Below are positions 1-11,681 of a DNA stretch of 64,000 nucleotides, piece by piece. Source of the DNA: Icerya purchasi (lineage: Eukaryota; Arthropoda; Insecta; Hemiptera; Monophlebidae). Position numbers and translations under genes: made by a program. A model generated the notes under the pieces. The model was not told the origin of the DNA. It was given only the letters and a program-made list of their open reading frames with translations, and searched no databases. The stretch covers positions 420,864,557 through 420,928,556 of the forward strand of contig CM077115.1 in the NCBI GenBank assembly GCA_039619475.1, read 5' to 3'. Each line of letters opens with the position of its first letter. Position 1 is the first letter of the stretch.

Positions 1-406
1 GTAACGCTAGTTTTACTGACGAATTTGCAACAGACATCACATAAATCATATGTGTATTTCATCATGTATGGACAATAAGTTTTCCATAACTGTTGGAATC
101 CTCATAATTTAATGACTCTCGAGTGACCAGGTTGGCAGCTGTTTACATATGTATATATCGTTGATAAAAAGTAAATTTATTTTTGTTGTATGGCATTTTT
201 TTAAAAAAGTTTAATACTTCCAATTAAACGACAGGCAAAGTGATAGCGCTACATACTCTGCATATCGACGAATAAATGCAACAATTTTAGTTACACCAGC
301 TATCTTCGTGTATTTGAATACCGCCACAGTCGTTAAAGTGAGGGATAATATTTTTAAATTATTTAATACCGACGAAATTGTACATAAATAAAAAGAATGA
401 AAATAT

Positions 407-504
407 AATACCGTATTACTTCGAACTTAAGACGCACCCGTTATTATTTTAGCCCTTTAATCGAGTAAAAAATGTGCGTCTTAAATTCAAAGGAATGCGG
501 TATT
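407..504. mobile_element. Palindromic MITE, about 98 bp
   Basis: Two 31-nt inverted arms (407-437 and 474-504) match at 27 of 31 positions and enclose a 36-nt spacer. The arms begin AATACCG and end TTAAGACGCAC. This is the shape of a short MITE with TIRs making up most of its length. There is no coding capacity. Superfamily is not assigned; a TA-target (pogo/mariner-like) origin is a guess because the flanks are TA-rich and no unambiguous TSD is visible. Confidence 0.6.
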
Positions 505-585
505 TAACTGTTGATTGAGGTGCTTAATTTCAGAAACCATGGTGTCTAACAATAAAATAATCGCGTGTTCTTCCTTTATATTATA

Positions 586-720
586 CTAGCTGATAGCCAC
601 AGCTTCGTGTATTAACCCGTTTAAATCTGTACTTGGAAATATGTATATTTTTTTTTTTTTTTTTCTCTTATGATCTAGAACTGACAAGAAGTCTCGCCAT
701 CGACCAGATGTGATGAATAA
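586..720 (-). mobile_element. Helitron 3' terminus (remnant)
   Basis: Read on the minus strand the sequence ends in a small hairpin (AGC-TGTG-GCT), a short spacer and CTAG followed by a host T, which is the Helitron 3' signature (stem-loop then CTRR, insertion between A and T). The CTAG occupies 586-589. Rolling-circle ends of this form are known for many insect Helitrons. No replicase or 5' TC end was found, so this is a fragment; the right limit is arbitrary. Confidence 0.45.
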
Positions 721-967
721 ACGAATTAATTATACAAGAGTCGGTCCAGCGACCGAGCTCTCATGTGTTTTTTTTTTTTTTTTTCGATTTCAGCCTCTAT
801 GGACTACGCTAAACAACTAAGTTTTCATTTTACATCTTTTCCTTCTTCCTTCCTTAACATCTTTCCAGTATTTCTTGAGACCCTCCATCAAGGCATTTTT
901 ATGACTTATCGAAAGCGACCTCTTCCGGTTAACTTGTTCTATTTTAAAGATTGACGTCGCAACTGTT

Positions 968-1414
968 TTATGAAACCATTCCCCTTATTAAACACATTTG
1001 TGTTTCAGTAGCATCCATTAATTCCATATCCTTTTCACATTCATTGAACCATGCAGGTCTTATTTTCTTCGTTTTCATGAATTCATAAATTCTCTTGGTT
1101 AACCTGTCCTCTTGCATTCTGGTAATATGCCCGTAAAATAATAATCTTCTTTTCCTTATTGATATGGACAATGGTTCAATTTTGCTATATAGTTTATAGT
1201 TCGAAACCCATTTGAACTGTCCATCATTCCATTTAACTCCTATAATCTTTCTCAGGATTCTCCGTTCCCTTATTTCTAATTGATTTGTTAATATTTTCTT
1301 CTTTAGATTTAACGTTTCTGATACATATAGCCCTTCTGGTTTTACAACTGTAGCATAATGTCTTAGTTTTGCTCCTATGCTCATTGCTTTTTTATCGTAA
1401 ACATTCTTCACCAA
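968..1414 (-). pseudogene. RTE-like ORF C-terminal segment
   Basis: 148 codons in a different frame from the RT block, so a frameshift lies near 1415-1435. It contains GAKLRHYATVVKPEGLYVSE, then RERRILRKIIGVKWNDG and RRLLFYGHITRMQEDRLTKR. The last matches the R-R-L-x-x-x-G-H-x-x-R-M signature near the C-terminus of RTE-type proteins. The block ends at 968 and is followed by a 3' UTR and poly-A. Confidence 0.75.
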
Positions 1415-1428
1415 GTGATATGCCCGAC

Positions 1429-2625
1429 TTAATTTAAATATTCTACTATTCCATTTTGTTGTATAAGTTCCCCTAGATATTTGAACTTTTTAACTCGCGT
1501 TATTTTTCCAGCAGATGTATTAAAATAGTCTGGGCTGTTTTTAATATTTGTCATGTACTTGGTTTTTTCAACAGCTATTTGAAGGCCTACACATTCCGAG
1601 ACTTTTATTAGTTGGTTGATCTTATTCGTTGCTGACGTTAAATCATTAGCAAAGATAGTTAAATCATCCGCGAACGCCAAACAGTCGATATGTATTCCTT
1701 TATTCTTAGTACCAAGTCTGAATTTATGGTTGTTATCCTCTTCATCTATCAGAATTCTCCATTCTCTGATAATTTTTTCCAAAATACAATTAAAAAGGAT
1801 TGGTGATAAGCTATCTCCTTGTCTTACACCCGTAACAATCTCAAATGGATCCGAGATTTCTCCTCTAAATTTAACCCTGCACCTTGTGTTGATTAAAGTT
1901 TGCTTTATTATATTTCTGGACGTATCGTCTAACCCAAATTCTTCTAAAACGTCAAACACCGTTCTCCTATCGACTGAATCATATGCCTTCTTGAAATCGA
2001 TAAATACGGCTACATAATCATTATTTCTAATTGATTTAAACCTAATAATATTCTTCACATTAAGAATTTGTTCCGCGCATGATCTTCCTTTCCTAAAACC
2101 GGCCTGGTATTCCCCTAAATTTTCGTTTAAGGTGTTTTCGACTCTTTTTAGGATTGCTTGTGAAAGAATTTTATAAGCTACAGGAAGCACGGATATTCCT
2201 CTATAGTTGTTTACATCCCTCTTGTTGCCTCTTTTGTGAATTGGATGTATTAGTGCGGATTTCCATTCTATTGGTATAACTTGTTTCTTCCAAATTTCTT
2301 CGAAGAGCTCAGCTAATACACCTGCAATTCTTCCCTCGGCCAACTTGAAAAGTTCCGGAATAATTGAATCCTCTCCTGGTGCCTTGTTGTCTTTTAGGCC
2401 CTTAATAAGTACTGCCACCTCATCCTTGGACGGTGGCATGGTGTCTTGTTGCTTATATGTTGGTTGACGTTTGGGCAATTTTTTAACTGGTTTGTCGCAG
2501 TTCAGCAATCTTTTGAAATAACTCGCCAGAATGTCACAATTTTCTTTATCTGTTAATCCCAATCTCTTTCCATCTTCGAAGCAAATACCAGACGTCTGGT
2601 ATCTTACAATGTAGGATTTGAACAT
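1429..2625 (-). pseudogene. RTE-like reverse transcriptase
   Basis: The 398-codon block has the RT motifs in order: KDNKAPGEDSI (about residue 80), PIHKRGNKRDVNNYRGIS (about 130), GEYQAGFRKGRS, FIDFKKAYDSVDR (first catalytic Asp), GVRQGDSLSPILFN, and the catalytic box AFADDLTIFAND (about 315). The FADD aspartates are intact, so inactivation comes from frameshifts at both ends rather than active-site loss. It is fused in the ancestral frame to the endonuclease upstream and the C-terminal segment downstream. Confidence 0.85.
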
Positions 2626-3191
2626 TTTTTGTAGAAATCTCTAACGTTATTTTTCTTGAAATCCTTTTCTATTTGTTCTATTTGTGTTTGTTCATAAAAA
2701 CGTTTCGCTCGTCTAAACGTCTTATTTGCCTCCTTTCTAGCCCTCCTGAATTGTTCTAGATTTTCAATTTTTTTGCTAGAGTTCCATTTTCTCCACATAC
2801 TTGTTCTTTGTGCCAATATCTCATCACATGTATCATTCCACCACCTATGTTTTTGTTTCTGCGCCTTTAGAATTGAACTACCAGCTGCTTGCTGTATCTT
2901 ATTTGCAATATCAGGCCACCGCCTGGATTCGAAGACTAATTTATTTTGGTACTCTTCTCTAATTTCGTTCTTAAGTTTCAATTTGTTTATGTCATATTTA
3001 ATGGTTCTTGACTTGTTTTTAACATTTCGAAAGGGGATGAAATTTACTTTGATCTTTGAGAGGTAGTGGTCAGAATCAAATTCTGCTCCTGTTTGGACTT
3101 TAACGTTCATGATTTCTTTTATGGCTTTTCTACTAATTGCTACATGATCAATCTGTTTTTCTTCAATTCTATTACACCTGGTGATCGCCAT
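2604..3191 (-). pseudogene. RTE-like endonuclease C-terminus and linker to RT
   Basis: About 195 codons. Near residue 37 it holds DSDHYLSKIK, the last catalytic motif of the endonuclease. A basic, Lys/Arg- and Trp-rich linker follows (RRWPDIANKIQ, WWNDTCDEIL, WRKWNSS), a layout typical of the spacer between endonuclease and RT in RTE and related elements. It overlaps the RT frame by about 20 bases in a different frame, so one frameshift lies near 2610-2625. Confidence 0.75.
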
Positions 3192-4017
3192 GTTTTTTGT
3201 TTGCTCGGTTTATGCTTGAAGAATGTCGACATTATTTGCAAATTAAAACTTCGACACATTTCTACCAGCCTAACTCCGTTTCCGTTAGTTCTTCTGTGTG
3301 CCGGGTATTTCCCTATTACTGCTCTATATTTATATAATCATCACCTAACTGAGCATTAAAATCTCCTAACAGAATTGTCATGTTCTGATTTGGTTTTTTA
3401 TTAAGATTTTCTTCCAGCATATCCCAGAACTCTTCTACTTCCTCACGTTTGCGTTTATTGTCGATATTCGAAGGTGCATGCGTATTAATCAGTGTATACC
3501 TTTTATTTGCGCACCGAATAAAAAGTAATGACAATCTTTCTGAAGGGCTCCAAAATTGTTCGATAGAACTCGGAATTTTCTTGCTAACAACAAACGCTGT
3601 TCCAAATAGCGGTAGATTTTTACCTATTTTTATCGCTTTAACTCCTTTATAAATTCTGTATCCCTCTAGGTCCATTACTTCTTCATCCATATACCGGGTT
3701 TCCTGTACCGCTAGTATCAGTATGTTATGCTTATCCATCATTTTCGTTAGTTCCTTATGTTTATCAGTCCTTACTAACGAGTTAACATTCAATGTTCCAA
3801 AAAAATATTTGTGTTTAATCTTTAACTTTTCCTTACCGTAATTGAGTTCACCAATGCATCTAGGTGTAGGCACCCCAGAAAATGATTGCCTACTAACACT
3901 CCTAGGAGTGGTGGATTCCCTTAAACGGTTACCACCTGGGGTAGTGTCTCTCTTCGGACTATAATCCATGATGCTTAGTTGTGAATACAAATGTGATTCG
4001 GAAAAATTCCTCCTCAA
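3192..4017 (-). pseudogene. RTE-like endonuclease domain (N-terminal part)
   Basis: The frame 4017 to 3316 opens with a basic, Ser/Thr/Pro-rich leader of about 70 residues. It then shows the exonuclease-endonuclease-phosphatase fold signatures: TLNVNSL (about residue 75), VQETRY (about 103), NTHAPS (about 180) and GDFNAQLGDD near the end. These carry the N, E, H and D/N residues of apurinic-type retrotransposon endonucleases that nick the target for target-primed reverse transcription. A frameshift near 3316 breaks it. Coding resumes in another frame, where the DSDHYL motif (D-H catalytic pair) lies near 3070. No start context is preserved that would settle whether 4017 or the internal Met at 3969 is the true start. 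Confidence 0.8.
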
Positions 4018-4111
4018 AGTTAGAACCGAAGTTGTAAGCCCCGGAGCTTGATTGTGTTTTTTTTTTAAATTTTAGTGTGGAATTCCAAAATTTATCCTGC
4101 TGTATTCCGAA

Positions 4112-5060
4112 TTTTTTTTTATCTGTTCATATTAACTATTGTCAGACTGCTTTAAATGTTCCAATTAAACTGGGCTATGGCAAAATGGGGGTTGCAATCT
4201 TTATAATTGAAACTGCAACACTTTACATATAATCGGTGATGCGTGTTCTCTTGAGCCTTCTATTGGCTTCTTGAATTAGCAGTCCTGCTGCTAATGGATT
4301 TCCATGGACTTTCAGTCTTGACAGATAATTCTGAATAACTTGAATTATTTCTTCCTCTACATATTTTATCCGCAGGTCTTTGTGCAGCGTATCATTCGAC
4401 ACGAACCGCGGGGCACCGATTATCATGCGTAGAATTTTATTTTGGCATCGCTGTATTTTTTGTTTATTGGACTTTGAAGCGCAACCCCAAAGCTCGCAAC
4501 CATATAGCCAAATTGGTTTCAATATCATAGAGTATAGCAGCAGCTTGTTGTTAATAGATAGTTGAGCCACTGGCCTCAGCAGCCAGTATAACTGTCTGGT
4601 CCTGATATTTAATTCTGTTTTTTTCGCTGTTATATGCGGTAACCAAGTTAAGGATTGATCTAAATAGCTTTCCATTAATAGTCACTTGATATTTTTCTCG
4701 GTTAATACGCCGTTTGGTGAATATAATATGACTACTTTTTAACTCGTTTATTACTATTTTCCATTGGTGAAACCAATCCACTGTCTAGTCGATAGCACTT
4801 TGAAGCTGCTGAGTAGCCGTAATGGGACAGTGATGCGTAGCTATAATTGCTGTGTCATCAGCAAAGGTAGCAATAAACGAGGTTTCTGGGATGTCACTAG
4901 TAAATATATAATACAAAAGTGGTCCCACTGATATAAGCATGATGTCAATATCGTTTGTGTGCAAGTAAAGTTCTACTTCTAGCTGATGTTGTAACAAGCC
5001 ATTCGCATTCCACAAGGCTATTTTATAACATGAAGGTTGACTTGGTCTTGTAGGAATCAT
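4112..5060 (-). mobile_element. Internally deleted Jockey-type element
   Basis: The minus-strand reading begins with an endonuclease start (IALWNANG, then DIDIMLIS) and at about 4928/4929 jumps straight into the middle of the RT (VGPLLYYIFTSDIP, then FADDTAII). The endonuclease core and the first half of RT are missing. Two further blocks follow: 4781-4551, the WKIVINELKSSHI region; and 4675-4223, the C-terminal region with KPIWLYGCELWGCA, a motif shared with the element at 7.4-11.8 kb. A short A-tail is read at about 4112. It is 5'-truncated near the ORF1/ORF2 border. Frameshifts add to the deletion. Confidence 0.75.
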
Positions 5061-5229
5061 ATAAAAAATTTTTTTGTTTTATCTGGAATCATATTTATGT
5101 AAAGATTCTTTCTCTTTTTTTAAAGAAATCATGGTAATCACCGTCCAACAAAAAACAGTCTTAACGTTCCATGTTTAGCCGAAGATTATCGGTCTTTCTA
5201 TTTGTAGTCGTGCGAATAACTCTAATTAT

Positions 5230-6197
5230 TGTAGTGATGATTGTATGATGTTACAAAATGTGCAAAAAATTAAATACTTAGGGGTAACGATTGATAGTAC
5301 TGTAAGTTCTTTAGCGGCGATTTATAGACTTAGGCCATTGTTACCTTCTAAAATTCTAAGACAATACCATAATGCTCTGATAACATCGAGGATATCTTAC
5401 ACTATACAAGCATGGGGAGGAGCAAATAGATCTGAACATAAAAAAATAAACGCTATTCATAAAAAAAGCTTAAAACTTATAGTAAAAATGGATTTATGTC
5501 AAAGAAGGGGTAATCTTAATTGGTGAAAGGAAATGGAAGAATTACCGGCTAAACTAAGGTACTATTTATTTATTTTATATGATTATAAGCTGAATCCTCC
5601 CGACCTTAAGACTAGGAATATAGTGAAGATAACTAGAGCTTCATCCAAAATTACATATATTAAGCCTAAAGGTATAAATAATTATATTGATAAAACAAAG
5701 GACTCTGTACTGATTGACTTGTTAGGGAAAGTTCCGACGGATATTATAAAAATAAAGAATAAAGAAAAATTGTCTCTTAGAAATTAAAAATTGGCTGTTG
5801 AACAACTACAATGACTGTAACTGAATGAAGTGTAAAGAGTACGTGATAAGTGATTTTTTTTTTCTCTTTATCTTTTCTCAGTTAATTATACATTATTTTT
5901 TTTTATTTCACATTTTTCTTTTCTCTTTTTTTTTTCTTGCATTGGGTTTTTATACGAATTGCTATTGTGTTTTTTACCTTGTTTTGTTTAGATTTCTATT
6001 ATGTGTTATGCTGTTATTTTTAGTGGAAAATTATATTACGTTTGTTTTTGCTTTGTTTTGTGCCACATTTATTAGCAGTTGATTTGTATATTATCGATTG
6101 TAACTTTATTACAAATAAACGTTGTAACTGTGATGAGAACCTACAGACGGGCGTTGCCTTGTGGGTTCTCCATGTGTTATTAAAAAAAAAAAAAAAA
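5230..6197 (+). mobile_element. 5'-truncated non-LTR retrotransposon, RT C-terminus
   Basis: The coding part 5245-5787 is one frame with a single TGA at 5524-5526. It shows KIKYLGVTIDSTV and SRISYTIQAWGGANR, the post-RT region of Jockey/CR1-type proteins, and its tail (TDIIKIKNKEKL) resembles the tail of the RT at 16.1-17.4 kb. A T-rich 3' UTR follows, then GTGTTATTA and an A-tail at 6181-6197. Most of the element (endonuclease, RT core) is missing, as expected for incomplete reverse transcription. A weak TSD candidate is the near-match TCCAACAAAAA (about 5143) and TCTAACAAAAA (6198). Confidence 0.7.
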
Positions 6198-6483
6198 ATC
6201 TAACAAAAAGCTTTGCTCAACTAAACAGTACACACAGTCATCATTTCGAAAGAGCCGAGTTATTCACACAGTGATCTCCCACCACATTTAAGAGAATATC
6301 TTCACTCACATCTTTCAACCTCTCCGTCTCGAGCATTTTATTTTAACCCTCCTTACACAAGGTGTGTTGTAGTTGCATATTACACAAGGCGGGTATTTTT
6401 TACCTGGTTCACAAATGTATTTGTTTGTAGTCACAAGTATTTATTTTTAATGAAAATTTTAGTAATATACATATTGGGTACCA
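6198..6483. other. Spacer, nothing recognised
   Basis: AT-rich sequence between the non-LTR A-tail and a piggyBac fragment. No reading frame with family features. Confidence 0.5.
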
Positions 6484-6741
6484 TCAAAATATCAAACTTA
6501 CTCGCATTGTGTGACCACCCTCCCCACCAAAAAAAAACAAAAAAACATTGATTTCTGTAATACTTGTCTCCCCAGTGTACCAGTGTTTCGATTCAGCTGC
6601 CGTTTTTGAAGTCTGTATTTTATGATTTGTAAATTGAACTATAATATCAATCATTTCATCGGTATTAAATAAAGCATGAATTTCAGCTGGATCCACTAAA
6701 CCAATTGCTCGATTTTTAGAACCTGGAAAATGCTTTTTCAT
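6484..6741 (-). pseudogene. piggyBac transposase N-terminal fragment
   Basis: 85 codons. The stretch ALFNTDEMIDIIVQFTNHKI, followed by HWYTGETSITEINVFL, matches the start of the piggyBac transposase domain (F..D..I..IV..TN, then T..EI..F). It is broken after about 80 residues. No catalytic aspartates are present and no TTAA-flanked ends were found nearby. Confidence 0.55.
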
Positions 6742-7363
6742 AATATTTTTATTCAGTTAACGAAACTAAATATCATATAGACAATGGGTAGAATTTTTGA
6801 TGTCAAAAAAAATATATGTTTAATTTTAAACAATGAATTTTTCAGCAAATTTTAACCAAAGATTTGCATAAAAGGATAGTGTGCGCGCGTGTGTTGCGCA
6901 TGTACACACGCACACACATTCATACAGACATTTCCAAAAAACGTCGATTCCGACTCGTTATACCTTAAAACAAATTTCTGGTACGTTTTTACGAAACTCG
7001 AAATTTTACTATTACGAAGTTTCCTCCTCTAGGTGGAAATAAAAATGGATACAAAATTATTAACAAATATTAAATAATGCACTTGCGCTCCTGTAAAGTT
7101 AATTCTATTTATTAAAAAAAAAGTTGATGTATATGACAAATGATAGATTAATTTTTTATTACATGTCGGAAGTGGGTGTCTCTTGGGGGCCTCTTTACAA
7201 GGCGGGACCCGGGGCTGCAGCCTTCCTCCTAGACCCCCCCTAAATCCAAGCCTGTAGATAATTTAAATTCATAACGCGGGACCGACTTACATAGGATTTA
7301 ACGAACGCAAGAAAAAACTGAAATCACTATGAACTAAAACTGAACATTAAAAAATATTATATC
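6742..7363. other. Spacer with short GT/CA tract
   Basis: No gene. It holds a small alternating GTGCGC/ACACACAC tract at 6880-6917 and a GC-rich patch at 7195-7250 that looks like a decayed repeat end. It ends at the Jockey target site. Confidence 0.4.
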
Positions 7364-7522
7364 ATTTTTTACAACCGAGTTGTGCATATGCGTTGATGGA
7401 ACTGGTTATTATTTCTCGTGTTGAGGTTTTGTGCTTTCTCGTATTTATCTCACTCTCGCGAAATATATTAAGTTAGTTAAGTGAAGTGTTGTAATTCCCG
7501 ATATTCGGGAACGAACAGTTTT

Positions 7523-9021
7523 ATGCTTCGTTCACCGAAACTCAGCCATCGGTGGGACAAAGAAGAAAACTCCGTAAATGCAGATGATAAATTCCCGCTG
7601 CTGCAGTCATCTCATACCGGCATTACAAACAGCTCAGGTGATAACGATCTTAATTATCTATCTAACAATAACAATATTGTAAGTGATGACGATATTACTA
7701 ATAACGGTTGCGGTAATAACACATCTTTATCTATTCAAGCAAAATCGAGTATAGATAATCATAGACACACTTATACACCAATCTTATCACCTCCGTCTAT
7801 GGACGTTGTAGTTGTAAATGATACACTAAATACTCAGCCAAATAAACATCCGTGGCACATAGTCAAAAATAAAAGGAAAAGAAAAAAACAAAACACAACA
7901 AGTAGTTCTTCTTCTGAGAATACTACTGATAATCAATACAGACGTGCTAATAGATTTGCACTTCTCACAGTAGATAATGATACTGATAATCAACATGTTC
8001 AAATGACAAATAATGATAGTGGAACTAAACCGAAGCCACCTACAATTACCGTGTATGGCGTGGCTAACTACCCTCAAATGTTAACCGATATAAACAATGT
8101 TGTGCCTCCTAACTCTTACACCTGTAAGTCACTCGCAGATAATCGAGTGCAAATTAAAACAAACAATTCCGACAATTACCGTTTACTAGTTAGATACTTC
8201 CGAGAAGAAGGAATAGAACATCACACTTATCAGATGAAATCTGAAAGAAGCTTTCGTGTAGTAATTCGTCACCTACACCATTCCATCGACACCGACGATA
8301 TTAAAATGGCTATTGAAGAACTAGGCCATAAAGTGCGACATATAAGTAATGTTAGACATAGAGCGAGTAAATTACCCCTTTCTTTATTTTTTGTGGACCT
8401 AGAACCGCAGGATAATAATAGTGATATATATAAATTATAAACATTACTCCAAATGAAAATTAAAGTGGAAACGCCAAGAAAGAAAAATATAATTCCGCAG
8501 TGTTTTCGTTGTCAGCAATACGGTCACACCAAGACTTATTGTGGAAGAGCATATGTATGTGTTAAATGCGGTGGATGTCATGATACTGTTCACTGTAAAA
8601 AGAGACGCGATGAACCACCAGTATGCGCCAACTGCCAAGGAAACCACCCCTCCAATTATAAAGGGTGCCTAATCTACAGAAAACTTCAGCAAGTACGATT
8701 TAAGAAGTCAGCAAAAACAGTCAATAATATTTCAAATCTAAATCATCAAATATTCCCTGGATATTGGCCTAATTTAGGCAATCAGAATCAAAGGATGCAC
8801 ACAGACCAAGCACCGCAAAAACCAACATATTCACAAATAACAAGACAGCAGAACACTCAAAACTCATCTGATTTTGATACTAATTTACAAATTACAAAAA
8901 TATGTTGCAAACATTCATGACAGAAATAAAAGATCTACTTAAAGACATAATGCATCAGCAATCTCAGTTACTAAATGGTGTAATCCAAACCATCATGACA
9001 GTAGCAACTAATCAGAAATGA
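7523..9021 (+). pseudogene. Jockey-type ORF1 (gag-like nucleic-acid-binding protein)
   Basis: The first Met in context is at 7523 (MLRSPKL). The N-terminal 150 residues are Asn/Asp/Ser-rich and low complexity. PWHIVKNKRKRKKQ marks a basic patch, and a central gag-like domain follows (PPTITVYGV to SLFFVDLEPQ). A TAA at 8438-8440 interrupts the frame. The same frame continues from about 8453 with three CCHC-type knuckles, starting CFRCQQYGHTKTYC and CVKCGGCHDTVHC. A frameshift near 8897-8902 is needed to enter the last 39 codons, which end at TGA 9019-9021. ORF1 proteins bind the element RNA. Both lesions recur in the copy at 32.8 kb. Confidence 0.85.
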
Positions 9022-11681
9022 AAAATTTAAAAATTGTTACATGGAATGCCAATGGTATTCTAAACCATACAAATGAAATTCAAATGTATATTACGCAATC
9101 CAATGTAGATATATTATTAATTTCAGAAACACACTTAATAAGCTCCTCTAGATTTGCTAATTTCCTGGGATATGACTCATATTTCACTAACCACCCTGAT
9201 GGCACTGCACACGGTGGCACAGGAGTTATAATAAAAAAAAGTATCAAACATCATGTACTAAGGAAATATGAGCATAATTACCTACAAGCCACAACTGTAG
9301 TCATAGACAGAAAGGAAAAAACTAATATTACCATCTCAGCGATTTATTGCCCTCCAAGACACATTATCACTAAAGCGCAGTTTAATGAATTCTTAAAGAC
9401 GCTAGGTGACGCGTATATAATTGGAGGAGACTTTAATGCAAAAAACATTTACTTTGGATCAAGATTAACTGTCCCCCGAGGTAAACAGTTAAAACTGGCC
9501 TTTGATGAAAACAGGTGCACGGTATACTCCACGGGGTCTCCAACATATTGGCCTACTGATCCGTGTAAGGTTCCGGACTTACCAAATTTTTTTGTGGTTA
9601 AAGGACTGCCAACAAACTACATTGATGCGTGTAATGATAGTAGCCTATCATCCGACCACACACCAGTGGTACTCACCATAAGCGAAAAAATTATAAGGAA
9701 AACATGCAGACCGAAATTATACAATAAACAAACAGATTGGAATCAATTTCGTGAAATATTAGAAAATAGGATAAATTTAAAAATCCCTCTGAAGACCACG
9801 GATCATATAGAACTAGCAGTGGAATACTTCACAAAAATAGTACAAGAAGCAGCTTGGACAGCCACGCCAAATAATAGTATACATCAACCAGTTATATTCT
9901 ATCCTGCAGAAATTAAGAAAGAAGCAGCTTTAAAACGAAAACTAAGGAAAATATGGCAAACACATCGCAACCCAATACACAAAACCAGGCTAAATAATCA
10001 AACAAAACGTGTTTAGCATTTATTACAGAACTTAAAAAATAAATCATTTAAAGATTATTTGATAAATTTGTCACCTCTTCAACAAAATAATTACTCTCTC
10101 TGGAAAGCAGCAAAAAGATTAAAAAGACCAACAGAAATATCACATCCGATAAGAAACTCAAATGGAAAATGGGCTCGATGTGATCAAGAAAAGGCAGAAG
10201 AATTTGGTGACTACTTAGCTAATGTATTTCAACCTCACTCTGGAACAGATTGTTTACCGTCACTCCTGCGTAACATAAATCAAAGCAACAATATTAAAAT
10301 TACATCTCCTGGCGAAATCAAATCAATAATCAAAACTATGAACCCAAATAAGGCTCCTGGATATGACTTAATAACTTCAAAAATACTAAAAGAGTTACCA
10401 CGGAAAGGATTAATTCTGTTGACCTACATTTTTAATGCTATAATTCGTATAAGATATTTTCCTCTTCAGCTTAAATTTTCACAAGTTGTTATGATCAAAA
10501 AACCCCAAAAACCTGCTGAAGAACTTGCATCGTATCGTCCAATAGCACTACTTCCTGTTCTCTCAAAATTATATGAAAAACTATTACTAAAAAGAATGAA
10601 GCCATTCTTAAACGACAGAAATTTGATACCAGATCACCAGTTTGGATTTCGAACGGGACATGGTACTATAGAGCAAATACATCGCATAGTCAACATAATA
10701 GAAGAATCCTTAGAAACCAAAAAAGTATGTGATGCTGTATTCCTTGATATTAAACAAGCATTCGACAAAGTATGGCATGAGGGATTACTGCATAAAATTC
10801 ACTGCAACCTCCCATACCAACTCTTTGAATTATTAAAATCCTACTTAAGTGAAAGGTATTTTTCTGTTAAATACGGGGAAGCAGAATCGGAGCTCCACCA
10901 GATCCAAGCAGGTGTGCCGCAGGGCAGTATACTGGGACCAGTACTATACTTAATATACACTTCCGATATTCCTGTTCCAGCTGAAACAGAAATGGCCACT
11001 TTTGCAGATGACACTGCAATTTTATGTACAGGCACCTCAGTAGAAACTATCAATAATAATCTGCAATCAGCTGTCAATAGTTTGTCAACATGGTTCAAAC
11101 GATGGCGTATAGTGATCAATGAGGATAAATCTGCGCATATAACGTTTACAAATAAGAAGAACTGTAATATATCGGATATTTATATTAACAGTAAGGTTAT
11201 ACCTATTAAAGAAACAGTAAAATACCTCGGAATTCACTTAGATAAAAAATTAACTTGGAAGACACACATAGAAAAGAAAAGGAATGAAATGAACTTGAAA
11301 TATAGAAACCTACTGTGGCTTTTGCGAAGGAAATCAGAACTGTCCCTGGAAAACAAAGTACTACTATATAAACAAATATTGAAACCAATCTGGACATACG
11401 GATGTCAACTCTGGGGATGTGCTAAGCCGAGTAACATTGCGCAGATACAACGTTTCCAAAATAAAATCCTGAGAGAAATTACAGATGCCCCGTGGTACAT
11501 TACCAATCATACATTACATACAGATCTGCATATAAGTACAATCAGTGAAGAAATCAAAAAAGTTGCAAAACTGTACGGTCGAAAATTAGGACGCCACACA
11601 AATAGCCTGGCCGTTGCATTACTAGATAATTCCAATGAAATCAGACGCTTGAAGCGGATGAAGCCAACGGACTTACTATAG
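9018..11681 (+). pseudogene. Jockey-type ORF2 (endonuclease + reverse transcriptase), one nonsense codon
   Basis: The ATG at 9018-9020 overlaps the ORF1 TGA (ATGA). The endonuclease covers about residues 1-230: TWNANGI, LLISETHL, GGDFNAKN and SDHTPV give the N-E-D-N-D-H set. An in-frame TAG at 10014-10016 (CAG in the likely ancestor, because the frame stays open on both sides) splits the protein into 332 and about 550 codons. RT motifs follow: NKAPGYDLI, SYRPIALLPVLSKLYEK, HQFGFRTGHGT, FLDIKQAFDKVWH, AGVPQGSILGPVLY and the intact catalytic box FADDTAIL. The C-terminus has KPIWTYGCQLWGCAKP and ends RRLKRMKPTDLL. There is no RNase H domain, as usual for Jockey. Confidence 0.9.

Larger units (their letters stand above)
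769..4060 (-). mobile_element. RTE-like non-LTR retrotransposon, decayed
   Basis: A minus-strand element with a 5' leader, endonuclease (2990-4017), reverse transcriptase (1429-2625), a C-terminal segment (968-1414), a 3' UTR (785-967) and an A-tail seen as a T run at 769-784. At least three frameshifts separate the coding blocks. The domain order (apurinic-like endonuclease then RT, no RNase H) and the C-terminal GHITRM-type motif fit RTE-type elements, often annotated in insects as craniofacial development protein 2-like. The 5' limit is uncertain; no exact TSD was found. Confidence 0.8.

Noticed and set aside
8894..8902. Programmed -1 slippage heptamer in ORF1
   Set aside because: Only five consecutive A residues in the required phase; does not fit the X XXY YYZ form, so treated as an indel unless more copies show it.
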